64,000 nucleotides of DNA from Haliscomenobacter sp. Lineage in GTDB: Bacteria; Bacteroidota; Bacteroidia; Chitinophagales; Saprospiraceae. This document shows positions 26,447 to 36,755 of the stretch, in pieces. Made by a program: the position numbers and the translations under genes. The notes below the pieces were generated by a model. It saw nothing but the letters and a program-made list of their open reading frames with translations. It did no database searches and was not told the origin of the DNA. How positions within the stretch are numbered: position 1 is the first letter of the stretch; each line of letters opens with the position of its first letter. The DNA is taken from positions 434,001-498,000 of the forward strand of contig JADJHZ010000001.1 in NCBI GenBank assembly GCA_016707205.1. The letters are read 5' to 3'.

Positions 26447-28783
26447 TTAATTCACTTTAACCAAAACCCCATTCCGATCCTCTACAACAAACGCCCCTGT
26501 GAAACCGGCTTGGCGGGCCTGAGGCAGAGCATTTCGGGCATCCTGGAGTGAGGAAAAGCCCCCGATGAGCTTCAGGGTAAGGGTTCCTTTTTTGCGGTCG
26601 ACGATGGGGCCGATCAGGCTGGCACGAGCTCCGTTGAAGTTGGCCGGGTTGCTGTAAGCGCCAAGCTGGATCAGGTATTGCCCAGCAACAACTGGCCCGG
26701 GCTGGGGTTGAGGCTGAGGGGTTGGCGTCGTACCTCCTCCTTGTTCTACGACGATAAACGCCGTGTTGTAGCCGAGTTTTTTCACGCTGGGCAATTGGCG
26801 CTGGGCTTCCTCCCTGGTTTGGAAGGCGCCAACCCGTACCTTGTAAACCCCATTTTCAAAGAACGTATACACCGTGCCATAGGGATTCAGCTTGACAAAC
26901 TGGTTCAGATCGGGGTTTTTACTCATGGCGCTCACCTGAATAGCAAACCCCTGCCGATCCGGACCTGGCGCCGGGCCAGGGTCTGGATTTGGCATAGGCT
27001 CATCGAAGGTAACCAATGGCGTGACGCCCAGAATATTTCGGTTAAACCCGTCGAAGGTATTTATATTCCGGCTCAGTTCGCGATACCCCTGAGCCGAGTA
27101 ACTCAGTAAATACGTTGTATTGGCGCTCAGCGACAAAAAATATTGGCCGCTGCGATCGGAATTGACCTTAGTCGTGCTTCCTGTATTTAAATTCCGAACG
27201 GAAATCACCACTCCCGAGAGGGGTTGGCCGGTCCGGCTGCTAATCACGTTGCCAAAGTACTCCTCCCCTCTCCGGGTCAGGGCAATTTCCAGTTCCCGTC
27301 CATTTTGAATGGCGGCACTATTCAGTTGAACGCGGCTTTCCAGGTACCCCTCTTTTGTAATGATCAATTCGCAATTCATGCCCGAAGCGAAGGGGAATGA
27401 ATATATGCCCTGCGCATCGGCGTTCACGGCATTCCGGTAGCCGCCGGCACTACACCCCGACAGATCGATCGAAGCGCCCGGAACCGGGGAACCGTCGGAG
27501 GCATTGACGATCTTCAAAACCAAATTCTCGTTGGCTTTGCCTACCCGGTACAAGTCTTCTGCGCCCCTTCCCCCGGAGCGGTTAGACACCAAAAAGCCGT
27601 AGTTTCGGAAGGTATCAAAGATAAACCCGTAATCATCCCTGGGAGAGTTCAGTGGTAGGCCGACATTGGAGACCTTTGCCCAGCGCCCCTCGCTTTGCTC
27701 TGCCAGAAAAATATCCAACCCGCCAAATCCAGAATGCCAGTCGGAGGAGAAATACAAATTGGTTCCGTCGAAAAAAGGACTGAGTTCATTACCTGGAGTA
27801 TTCACTACGGGGCCCAGGTTGATGGGACGAGTCCAGGAATTCCCTTCGCGGTAGGAAATATAAAGGTCATACCCTCCATAGCCTTCCTGGCGGTCGCTGG
27901 CAAAAAACAGCGCTGACCCGTCGGCGGTAAAGAAAGGATATCCGGTTTTGCCTCCGGTATTATGCGGGAACGGCCGTTCGTTGATCCAGGAGCCTTCGGC
28001 ATTGACTTCGGCGAGGTAAATATTTATTTCCGCTCCGGAGGCGGGAATTTGGCGCACGCCGCTGATGAAATTATGCCGGGTATAGGCAACAAAGCGGTTG
28101 TCGGAGGAAAAGGAAGCCGGGCCTTCTCCCACCTGCTGGCTTTGGTATTTAAGCATGGCGGGCGGCTGAAGAAACCCATCCAACCCCAATCTGGAGACAA
28201 ACAGCTGGCTTCTGGAAACGCCGTCCCATCCGGAGGTAGGCCGCTGAATGTCGGTCCGGGAGGAGGCAAATACGATCTGGTCGCCCAGGAAGGCCGGTCC
28301 AAAATCGGCGGCCGTGGAGTTTACCCGCTCTTCTGCAACGGAATACTCGGCTGATTGGGCCTGCTGAAACCGGGCAAAATCACAGGACTGCGCAAATTGG
28401 TTCCCAATACTGGGGTCTGTTTTGGCATATTGCAGGTAATAATTTTTAGCCTCTTCGTAACGCCCAAGGGCTTTCAGGACGTGACCATACGCCAGAAGCG
28501 CCTTGGGTTCGACGTTGCGCTGACGAGCCAATTTGGTGTAATAATCTGCCGCCTCCTCCATCTGGTTGAGATTCCAGAAGCAATCGGCGATCTTGGCCAG
28601 CGCTTCCGGCTCGTCTTCTTTGCGTTCCAGCACCTGGAGGTAGGTTTCAATAGCCTGGGTATACGCCTTTAACTCGTATTGGTCGTTCGCTCTGCGGAGA
28701 AGGGATCGGTACGTTTGGGAGAAGGCAGGCAAACTCAGGCACAACAGCAAAAGGATCAGTAGGTTTTTCTTAATAGACAGCAT
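26447..28783 (-). CDS. PorE-like T9SS envelope protein with two SPOR domains
   Basis: 778 residues; signal peptide MLSIKKNLLILLLLCLSLPAFSQ. In order: TPR helices (residues 25-125, YRSLLRRANDQYELKAYTQAIETYLQ); a PD40/WD40-like propeller (FASSRTDIQ, LFFASDRQEGYGGYDLYIS, LYFSSDWHSGFGGLDIFLAE); two carboxypeptidase-regulatory folds (SPVPGASIDLSGCSAGG, QPLSGVVISVRNLNTGSTTK); then two SPOR modules (about 595-665 QGFAIQVSAMS, about 695-770 YLIQLGAYSNPANF). Known PorE has TPR, WD40, regulatory fold and an OmpA-type peptidoglycan-binding end. Here SPOR domains, which bind denuded glycan strands, take the OmpA place. It is downstream of the PorP/SprF gene on the same strand. Confidence 0.75.
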   Translation of the reverse strand: MLSIKKNLLILLLLCLSLPAFSQTYRSLLRRANDQYELKAYTQAIETYLQVLERKEDEPEALAKIADCFWNLNQMEEAADYYTKLARQRNVEPKALLAYGHVLKALGRYEEAKNYYLQYAKTDPSIGNQFAQSCDFARFQQAQSAEYSVAEERVNSTAADFGPAFLGDQIVFASSRTDIQRPTSGWDGVSRSQLFVSRLGLDGFLQPPAMLKYQSQQVGEGPASFSSDNRFVAYTRHNFISGVRQIPASGAEINIYLAEVNAEGSWINERPFPHNTGGKTGYPFFTADGSALFFASDRQEGYGGYDLYISYREGNSWTRPINLGPVVNTPGNELSPFFDGTNLYFSSDWHSGFGGLDIFLAEQSEGRWAKVSNVGLPLNSPRDDYGFIFDTFRNYGFLVSNRSGGRGAEDLYRVGKANENLVLKIVNASDGSPVPGASIDLSGCSAGGYRNAVNADAQGIYSFPFASGMNCELIITKEGYLESRVQLNSAAIQNGRELEIALTRRGEEYFGNVISSRTGQPLSGVVISVRNLNTGSTTKVNSDRSGQYFLSLSANTTYLLSYSAQGYRELSRNINTFDGFNRNILGVTPLVTFDEPMPNPDPGPAPGPDRQGFAIQVSAMSKNPDLNQFVKLNPYGTVYTFFENGVYKVRVGAFQTREEAQRQLPSVKKLGYNTAFIVVEQGGGTTPTPQPQPQPGPVVAGQYLIQLGAYSNPANFNGARASLIGPIVDRKKGTLTLKLIGGFSSLQDARNALPQARQAGFTGAFVVEDRNGVLVKVN

Positions 28784-28800
28784 AGCGGTATTTTTTAGAG

Positions 28801-28922
28801 GTTAGACGTTAGACGTTAGCTATTGGAACAGGTTCACACGTGGGTTGTAAGTTTGCACCAAAGAAATGTAGTTTCATTTCTTTCAATCTCTAACGTCTAC
28901 CGTCCAACGTCTACCGTCTAAC
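28801..28922. repeat. GTTAGAC-word arms flanking a 66-bp spacer
   Basis: GTTAGACGTTAGACGTTAG (28801-28819) faces reverse-complement words TAACGTCTACCGTCCAACG... (28890-28922). They can pair as a hairpin with a long loop. Located between the PorP stop and the PorE-like start. Confidence 0.55.
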
Positions 28923-28927
28923 TTGAT

Positions 28928-28935
28928 CAAATATA
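28928..28935 (-). promoter_or_regulatory. Candidate -7 box for the PorE-like gene
   Basis: On the minus strand it reads TATATTTG, a match to TAnnTTTG, about 145 bp before the PorE-like start. No clear -33 element. If used, the GTTAGAC arms would lie in the 5' leader. Confidence 0.3.
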
Positions 28936-28992
28936 CGATTTCCGGGCATTAAGCGGAAGAGCGGGGGTGAAATTAGGCAAAGGAAGACCAGA

Positions 28993-30054
28993 TTAATACT
29001 TCGGGCAACGCACCCGGCGCCGTTCTTTAGCGGGATGAAAATAGGTCAATGCCACCTCAAAGGCGCCCCGGCTGTAATTGGACCGGCGAAGTGGAGAAGC
29101 CGTCACGTCGTAGCTGAACCCGAGGTTCCAGCGCTCCAATTCAAAAATGGCGGTAAAAATGAAGGCATCTAATCCGAGGTCCGGGCCGGAATTCGCTACC
29201 TGATTGCTTAGGTGAGCCCAGAGTCCCGCCCGAAGCGCCAGTTCTTTCCACTCCCGGTTGGTATATCGCAGATTGCCTCCTCCCGTAATGCTTAATGAAG
29301 GACCCTGGCGCATGACCATTGCCCCTGGAAGCAAGGAAAGCTGCTTGGTAAACGGCACTTCGCCCCCGGCGTGAACGGTCCATCTGCGATAAAGACGGGA
29401 GCCGGTTTCGTTCAGAAAGGTGACCTTGGGTTCGATGATGTGATGCATGGCGGCGCCGAGGAAAAAACTCTGATTATCGTCCCAAATCCCATACCACATG
29501 ATCCCTGCGTGAAGGTCTGGAAGCATATTGCTGCGGTCGCCGGCAAAAGACTCGCCCGAAGGCGCTGAAAAATCAACGTCGTTATCCGCCGGATCGTATT
29601 GATTGGAAAACCAAAGCCGGTCAAAACCCAGACTATGCTGAGCAACCGACCCCTGGAGGCCGGCCACCAGAAATTGTTCAGGGGAACGCCCTTTGCCATT
29701 ACTCATTTGTTTGATTAAAGAAGCGCTAAACGAGGCCTGGGTTCGAATATATTGGGCAGCGCCCGCTTCATCCTGTAAAGCGCTCCCCGACAGCGAGATA
29801 TAGTCTTGCCGGGTCACGGCAAACCGGTGTTCATAACTCGCCGCATACGTACGGAAGGGGCGGTCCGACAATAAGGTCGGATACAGCACGCGGTAATTAA
29901 CCGCCGCCCGAAACCGCCCTTCAAAAACCCCGTTAAACGCTGGGTTCACCTGCAACGGCGCCGCGTAGAATTGGGCAAACCGTGGATCCTGCGCCGTTAA
30001 CCTGGCGCAGCCTATCCACAAAAACAGTAGAACAATGGCTGTCAGTTTGTGCAT
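28993..30054 (-). CDS. PorP/SprF family T9SS outer-membrane protein
   Basis: 353 residues. Signal peptide, then the family opening AQDPRFAQFYAAPLQVNPAFNGVFEGRFRAAVNYRVLYPTL and the YAASYEHRF strand. A predicted beta-barrel ends in EVALTYFHPAKERRRVRCPKY; the conserved C-terminal C-P-x-Y/F is characteristic of PorP/SprF. SprF-type proteins are needed for secretion and surface attachment of T9SS cargo with type B sorting domains and are usually encoded beside that cargo. That is the case here: the SprB-repeat adhesin ends 41 bp upstream on the same strand, so the two almost certainly form an operon and work as a pair. Confidence 0.92.
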   Translation of the reverse strand: MHKLTAIVLLFLWIGCARLTAQDPRFAQFYAAPLQVNPAFNGVFEGRFRAAVNYRVLYPTLLSDRPFRTYAASYEHRFAVTRQDYISLSGSALQDEAGAAQYIRTQASFSASLIKQMSNGKGRSPEQFLVAGLQGSVAQHSLGFDRLWFSNQYDPADNDVDFSAPSGESFAGDRSNMLPDLHAGIMWYGIWDDNQSFFLGAAMHHIIEPKVTFLNETGSRLYRRWTVHAGGEVPFTKQLSLLPGAMVMRQGPSLSITGGGNLRYTNREWKELALRAGLWAHLSNQVANSGPDLGLDAFIFTAIFELERWNLGFSYDVTASPLRRSNYSRGAFEVALTYFHPAKERRRVRCPKY

Positions 30055-30095
30055 GAAGGGTTTTGCTTAAATGACTAATGAAGCCGGCCTTTGCC

Positions 30096-33000
30096 TTACC
30101 GGATTAAGGTCGATTGCCCTCTTTTCACTTCCTGGTATCCGTCAATATACTCCGCTTCCAAATACCAGACGTACACCCCCGGGTTTACCGGCTGGTTGCG
30201 AAAGATTCCATCCCAGCCAATACTGGGGTCATTGACAACGAAGCCCGTTCGCTCGTACACCAGCTCTCCCCAACGGTCAAACACCTGAAAGCGCAGGATG
30301 CGGGTTCCGTTGAGCCCATGCACCCGCAGGAGGTCGTTTTGCCCGTCGCCGTTGGGGGTAAATCCGGTTGGCACCCAAATGGCTCTATCTTTACGCACAT
30401 TGACCGTCACCCGGTCGCTCGCTTCGCATCCGGCGCTGTCGATGGCCATTAGTTCATAGGAGATCGAATTTTGAGTCGTTACCACGGTTTTTTCGCAATC
30501 CGTACAACTCAGAGTGCCTTCGTAGGGCGCCAGCCAGGAAAAGCGAACCGCCCCCTGCTGCCCGGTCGCCATCGCCGTCAGGGTAAGCGTATCGCCCAGT
30601 TTAATCGCGTATTCATCCAATCCGGCGTCGGCCTCAAACGGAACCGGTTCCCGGACTACAGCTCGTTCAAAGACCTGGCATCCGTTAGCATCCCGAATGG
30701 TGATGTCGTAATTTCCCGCTTTCAGCCCGATAAGGGTTGGTGTCTGGCGGAAATTCTTCCCGTCGAGGCTATAGGAATACGGAGGCCTTCCTCCCGCTGC
30801 ATCGATCAGTACGACGCCATCTCTTCCGCCATGGCAAGTGACCTCCCGGGTGTCCAAAGCAGCAGACAGACTGGAATTAGATTTAAGTTCCGCCGACCCG
30901 GTTCCCGAACAGCCTTTTGAATCCGTTAAAGTGACCTGGTAAAGGCCTGTTCCCAGCCCGGTGCGCTGAAGCCCCGCTCCTCCGTCTGACCATTGGATCT
31001 GATAGCCCGGCGTGCCTCCGCTGGCGATCACCTGCAAGGCGCCGGTTGCGTCTCCAAAACAGCGGTTGTTGCTGATCACAAATTGCACGCCAACGGGTGC
31101 GGGTTGCAGAACATCCGCTTCCCCTGTGCCAAAACAACCGAACTCGTCGGTGACGGTCACCCGGTATTTTCCCGCAAACAAGTTGGAAATGGACGATCCG
31201 CCAGAGGGACCAAGGGGGACATCCCAGCGGTAGGAAAACATCCGGGTATCCGCGTCTATGGAAACGACGGAAGCGGTTCCATCCGACCCTCCGTTACACC
31301 GGACATCCGTTTTCCCCGTTGTGACTTGAATAGGCCTTGGTTGCCTCAAATACCGGCTTTCCACCCCGACGCACCCGCCTGGATCAACCACGGTAACGCT
31401 GTACGTCAGGTCTCCTTTCAGATTGGCTATGCTTGGACCCGTAGCGCCGTTGCTCCAGAAAAAGGAAAACTGACTGAGGTTGGCGTTTGGCCTTCCGTTG
31501 ATAAAATTAATACCTATAGCGCCGTTGCTCGCTCCGAAGCAAAACGGCGCGTTGACGATCATATTTGGATCCAAATCCGGGAGGTCCTGCAACTTAACGG
31601 CCGTATCCTGGGCGCAGCCGTTCGCGTCGGTTACAGTGACCTGGTAGGCAACAGAATCCAGGCCTGTAACTATTTCTCCGGACGTTCCATGGCTCCAGGC
31701 AAAGGAATAGGAAGCGGAATTCCCGCCTTGGGCGGTTGCCGAGGCGCTGTTTTTCTTTTCTCCAAAGCATCCCCTAGCGGTCTGTTGCGCCCGAATCGTC
31801 AGAAATTCAGCTGGCTCGGTAACGGTATTTTGGGAAAAGGCCATGCAGCCGTTGCGGTCGGTGACCGTAACTTCGAATTGTCCGGCAGGAAGGGAACGAA
31901 GGGTATCTCCTGACTGACCGGTGTTCCAAATCAATTGATAAGGCGCGGTCCCACCCACTGGCAAGGCGTTCATCTGTCCGTCAGCCCCGCCCCGGCACTT
32001 GACCTGGCTTGGAAGAAGGGTCACCTGTAGTTGTTTTGGCTCGGGGATCAAGCTATCGACGGTAATCCGGCATTGGTTGGCATCCGTTACCTGGACCTGT
32101 ATTCGCCCTCCCGGGAGCATGGTCGCCAGGGGACCTACCTGCGCCAGAGGATCTGACCAAAGATATTGATAAGGGCCTGTCCCCCCACTTATTCCGATAA
32201 TCGCTTCTCCGGTGTTCCTTCCCTGACAATCGACGGGTTCTACGATAAAAGAATCCACGCGCAAAGCCGAAGGCGCGGATAAATCGGTGCACTGAGTGAC
32301 TGCACAACCGAGGGAATCGGTCACCGTCAGACAATATGCCCCGGCGCCCAATCCGGCCAAGGTATCCCTGCCTGTGCCGCTGCTCCAGGCATAGGCCAAT
32401 GGCCCGGATCCTCCCCGAATGGTAGCCGCCACCCGCCCGTCGGCGATCCCCGCGCAGGAAGGATTTTTTGGCGACAACGTCAAAAGCAATTTCTCCGGGG
32501 AGGCCAGCGCAACCGAGTCCTGAAACGTACACCCCAGGCTATCGCGCAGGGTGAGTGTATAAGTTCCGGAAGCCAGGTTGGAAGCCAGGTTTCCGGAAGC
32601 GCCATGGCGCCAGGAATACGAATAGCTGCCTGTTCCCCAAACCCTTCCGCTTGAATTTGTCCGTTCGTATCTCCTGCGCACTGGATATCCTGAAGAACCC
32701 TCAAGGAGGCGTAAAGGCTATCCGGTTGTTCGATTGCTGCAAGTAACGTATCCGTACAGGCATTTTGATCCCGGACAATCACAAAATGAGGCCCTGCGGA
32801 CAGCCCGGAGAAGGCGCCGGAATCCTGAAAAATGCCCGTTCCGTTTAATTGATATTGATATGGGCCAACCCCATTCATACCTTCCACCTCGATGCGGCCA
32901 TCGGCATCCCCAAAGCACCGGACAGATGTCAGGTTCAGCAGGCGGCTGTCTATCGAACAGCCCTGAAAAACGCATCCTGCCGATCCTGTTTTTGCCCCGC

Positions 33001-35038
33001 AAAATAAGCTGCCCGAAGCAACCCCCGCCTGAATAATCAGCGAAAGGGAGTCATCAATCTGAAACCTCCTTCCGGGAAAGAACAAGGTATCGGATGCCGG
33101 AAGGGTAAACAAACTATCCCTCCCATTGATCTGAAACGCGAGGGTATACGTCCCGGCATCCGGAACCGAATTCCAGGAGAAGGAAGCGTTCCCGTTGCGG
33201 TCAAAACTGCAAACCACCGACGGCGCCTCCAGGCTATCGACCACGGTGATGGCAAACGTATCTCTTACTTCGCACCCTTTCAAATCGGTAACGACGACTT
33301 GCTGCTGCCTCGACGCAGCAGGCCGGATTACCGGATCGGGGCAATCGGAGCAGGATAGCCCCTCGGAGGGAATCCAGGTATACGTTATCGCGTTTTGCGC
33401 TTTAAAGGTAATGGTCCAGGACTCCACCCGTCCAAACTGAAGCAGATCAAACCCATCGGAAACGACCAGTGCCCAATCCCCATTGACCTGGGCGCCCTGT
33501 AGGGCATTCCATGCGCCTTCCGGCTGGAAAAAGCCGGTAAAAGGAGCCGCGGCCAAGGTGACCGGGGTAGTTGAAGCCGGAGTAAAACACGTGTTCTCGT
33601 AATCGTCAAAGCCCCCTCCATTCCCGGTGCTGAGTTCCAGTAACTCGCCTGATGGGGTGCGCAAAAAAACATCCACGTCTTCGTCCCAATCGCTTCGGAT
33701 CGTCATACAAACCCGATCTATCTGCCGGAAGGGGTCGGAGAGTGTTTGTAAAGGCACTGCCTGAACGGGAAGCAAGGCAGCGTAAGGGTTGGCAGGCGGA
33801 TGGTTGGCAAACCCGAGCCGGTATTGGGGGTTGGCTTTAAAGGCAAACAAGCTGTCGGCAGGTGGCGTCACCGCCGCATTGACCCCGATGCTATCCCCGG
33901 CGCAAAGAGCTGCGTCAGCCAAAGGGGGCCAGGCCGGGAGGCAATCCGGGCAAAAAGGACTCCCGGGCGGACGCACCTCCACGCTCAGGGCGGTATCCGT
34001 GACGCAAGCAAACGAATCCCTGGCCAGCAGCAGCAAACTCAGCCGTCCCGCCGTATCCGGGACTATGCCCACGGAATCCTTATTTTGGTAAATCATTCCC
34101 GTCTGGAATCGCCAACGGAGTTCGGTTATTGGCGGGCTCAAGACCCCTCCTCCCGGCAGCGAGACCTGCCCAGGCAGTACGCTGACCGTTTTGGAGGCAT
34201 CCACGCGGCCTGCAGACCCATTCCAACGCAAGGTATCCCCCAGGCATAGGGGTTGCAAGTTGGCTGAATGGGGAATAAACTCAGGCCTTGGCGCCACATA
34301 CGTTTGGGCAACCGGATAGGTGTACCGGCAACCGCGCACATCCGAAAGCGTCAAATAAAGCGGATAGGTTCCAGGAGATGGGTAGGTATACCGGAGTTCA
34401 GGACCCGCCAGGCGTCCTCCATTGCCGAGGTCCCAACTAAAATCGATACTTCCGTCCGCCTGCGCGTACTGAATATTATTCTGAGGAAAAACTCCGCTGA
34501 CCTTTGCGTATGAAGGGGCGTTCAGACAAAGAAGGAAGCGGGAGCTATCCAGCGGATCGCGAACAGAAGCCAGGGAATCAATTACAAAATTAATGGCTTG
34601 GCAAGCGGCGCCGCAGGAAAGTTCGGCATCCCAACCGGCGCCCTGGCCGGAAGCGTCCGATAGGAAGCGTACCGTCAGGCAGCCGCCTGGGTTATTGGCA
34701 GATGCCTGCACCTGGAAAGTATCCCGCCGTCCCGGACCGAAGCAGTCCAGCAGCGCGGCAGTCGTGTCCTGTCCATCATACACGCAAATCTGATCCCCCG
34801 GACCCAAATCCAACGATACGAACCGCAGCCGGACGTGCGTGGCCCCGCCATCCGGGCAAAAGCGCGCTACCCAACGCTCATTGGCGCGGTAGGCGCCCGC
34901 GCTTCCTCCTGAATCCTGAAACCGCTCTGCGCAGAATTGGAAGGAGGTATCGCCCGCAGGGATCAATTGGGCAAAAAGGGGCAAGCGCCCCAAAAGGAAA
35001 ACAAATGCTATCGCAAGTATGCTTCGCTCAAGTTTCAT
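30096..35038 (-). CDS. Giant T9SS type B adhesin: CUB, PKD, P-domain, SprB repeats; frameshifted
   Basis: Read as two frames, 35038-32480 and 32681-30096. One extra base in the CCCC run at 32635-32638 restores GQIQAEGFGGTGSYSYSWRHG and a single 1,647-residue protein. Order: signal peptide (ends PLFAQ); CUB-like domain (residues 30-135, RANERWVARFCPDGGATHVRLRF); PKD (SWDLGNGGRLAG...YTYPSPGTYPLYLTL); proprotein-convertase P-domain (DWDEDVDVFLRTPSGE); about ten SprB repeats (CxG..DG..GGTGPYQYLW); and a gliding-motility-type C-terminal sorting domain (WVPTGFTPNGDGQNDLLRV to RWGELVYE). Exported by T9SS and probably held on the surface as adhesin or gliding filament, with the PorP gene next to it. 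Confidence 0.87.
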
Positions 35039-35199
35039 CGGAAGGCCTTTCGGGTTTATAGCTTTTGAGATTCAGGTTACCTTTCAAAACGGATAAAGCT
35101 CCTTCCAGCTTATAACGGGCAAATCGTTTCTTTAACGTACCAAACGGCAAAAAACGCATTTCCTTCTATCTCTCCCAGCTTTATTCCCTGTAAAAGTAG

Positions 35200-35229
35200 C
35201 AAAATTAGTACCTTTAAACCGCCATCAAA
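35200..35229 (-). promoter_or_regulatory. Promoter for the T9SS adhesin operon
   Basis: On the minus strand TTTG (35229-35226), an 18-bp spacer, then TAATTTTG (35207-35200) fit the Bacteroidota -33/-7 pair. It lies about 160 bp before the adhesin start. A weaker opposite-strand box TACCTTTA (35209-35216) could serve folD, so divergent promoters would overlap. Confidence 0.5.
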
Positions 35230-35240
35230 CCCAAACGATA

Positions 35241-36122
35241 ATGAACTTACTGGACGGAAAATTTTTAGCCCAACAAATCAAAGACGAACTCAAAGCCGCT
35301 GTCGAAGGCATCAAAGCGCAAGGCGGCAAAATACCGCACCTGGCCGCCGTACTGGTGGGCGACGACCCCGCCAGCCAAGCCTATGTGCGCAATAAGGTGC
35401 GCTCCTGCGAAGAAGTGGGTTTTGGATCTACCCTGATTCGCAAAGAGGCTGATACCACCGAAGCCGAACTCCTCGGCATCGTTTCTCAGCTCAACGCCGA
35501 CCCCGAGATCGACGGCTTCATCGTACAACTGCCCTTGCCCAGGCATATCGACGAGAACAAAGTGACCCTTGCCATCGACCCCCGCAAGGACGTCGACGGC
35601 TTCCACCCCATCAACGTTGGCCGGATGGCGCAAGGCCTGCCCGCCTACCTGCCTGCTACGCCTTTTGGTATCCTGGAGATGCTGCGCCGCTATGACATTC
35701 CCACTCAAGGAAAAGAAGTCGTGGTGATCGGCCGCAGCAACATCGTCGGCACGCCGATGAGCATTCTGCTTTCGCGCAAAGGAAACCCCGGCGACGCTAC
35801 GGTAACCATTTGCCATAGCCGCACCCGCGACCTCGCCGAGCACGCGCGCCGCGCCGACATCCTGATCGTCGCCATTGGCCGTGCCGAAATGGTTACCGCC
35901 GATATGGTCAAGCCTGGCGCCGTGGTGATCGATGTGGGCATGAACCGCGTCGACGACCCCGCCCTCCCCAAAGGCTACCGCCTCACCGGCGACGTCGACT
36001 TCCAGGCGGTGGCGCCCAAGGCGTCGTGGATTACGCCCGTGCCCGGAGGGGTGGGACAACTTACCGTCATGGCGTTGCTGATGAACACACTGAAAGCGGC
36101 GAGGAGGGAGGTGTTTGGATAA
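35241..36122 (+). CDS. folD: Methylenetetrahydrofolate dehydrogenase/cyclohydrolase
   Basis: Bifunctional cytoplasmic enzyme converting 5,10-methylene-THF to 10-formyl-THF with NADP+, supplying one-carbon units for purine and fMet synthesis. 293 residues, normal length. The start ILLDGK equivalent is MNLLDGKFLAQQIKDELK. The catalytic region has VGDDPASQAYVRNKVRSCEEVG, with the Lys of YVRNK as catalytic base. PLPRHIDENKV and DPRKDVDGFHPINVG follow, then the Rossmann motif VVVIGRSNIVGTPMSILL and the C-terminal WITPVPGGVGQLTVMALL. No ambiguity. Confidence 0.97.
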   Translation: MNLLDGKFLAQQIKDELKAAVEGIKAQGGKIPHLAAVLVGDDPASQAYVRNKVRSCEEVGFGSTLIRKEADTTEAELLGIVSQLNADPEIDGFIVQLPLPRHIDENKVTLAIDPRKDVDGFHPINVGRMAQGLPAYLPATPFGILEMLRRYDIPTQGKEVVVIGRSNIVGTPMSILLSRKGNPGDATVTICHSRTRDLAEHARRADILIVAIGRAEMVTADMVKPGAVVIDVGMNRVDDPALPKGYRLTGDVDFQAVAPKASWITPVPGGVGQLTVMALLMNTLKAARREVFG

Positions 36123-36230
36123 AGGGCGCCCGCTTTTCAAACGGCCAGCAAAAAAAACGATCCTTGCCAGATCCCGGAATCAACCCTTTTCCGGAAATTA
36201 GTGTTTTGCATGGTTAACAGAAAAACAAAC

Positions 36231-36755
36231 ATGAGCAGCAAGCAAGGACTTCAGGGCATCACCCGGCAAATGGAGAACTACCTAACTCAAATTGACCCGG
36301 CAGACTACCGGCAACCCCTCGACGTGCTTTCCGGGTCTTCCATCGGCCAGCATTTCCGGCATATTTTTGACTTTTACCATTGCCTGGCCAAAGGCGCGGC
36401 GGAAGACCTCGTCGATTATGCCAATCGCGAGCGGGACCCCCGCGTGGAGTCCGACCCGATTTTTGCCGCCCAAGTCCTGGGCGAAACGATGAAGCAAATC
36501 GCCCATCTTCCAGAGGATCAGTCTGTGCGCATGCGCGCGGACTTTATCCATCTCAGCGAGGCAGAACGGCCGGTATACCCGTCTTCCTATGGCCGGGAAC
36601 TCACCTTTCTACACGACCACGCCGTGCATCATCTCGCCTTGATCAAGATCGGCTTCCGGGCCCAATGCCCCGGATTGCTCACCGACCCCCACTTTGGGGT
36701 AGCGCCTTCCACCGTGCGCTTCCGCGAGGAGCAGAACACCGAAACTTCCCGATGA
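36231..36755 (+). CDS. DinB-like metal-binding protein
   Basis: 174 residues from the ATG at 36231 (MSSKQGLQGITRQMENYL); in-frame GTG and ATG codons at 36201 and 36210 would add up to ten residues. A predicted four-helix bundle with the histidines expected for DinB/YfiT proteins: SSIGQHFRHIFDFYHC in the first half and FLHDHAVHHLALIKIGF in the second, enough for a His triad binding a divalent metal. Family roles include thiol transferases, so the reaction is open. It overlaps prmA by ATGA and follows folD by 108 bp. Confidence 0.75.
   Translation: MSSKQGLQGITRQMENYLTQIDPADYRQPLDVLSGSSIGQHFRHIFDFYHCLAKGAAEDLVDYANRERDPRVESDPIFAAQVLGETMKQIAHLPEDQSVRMRADFIHLSEAERPVYPSSYGRELTFLHDHAVHHLALIKIGFRAQCPGLLTDPHFGVAPSTVRFREEQNTETSR

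Noticed and set aside
36380..36751. 124-codon N-terminal extension of PrmA
   Set aside because: It is the out-of-frame reading of the DinB-like gene; PrmA homology begins at the ATG near 36752.
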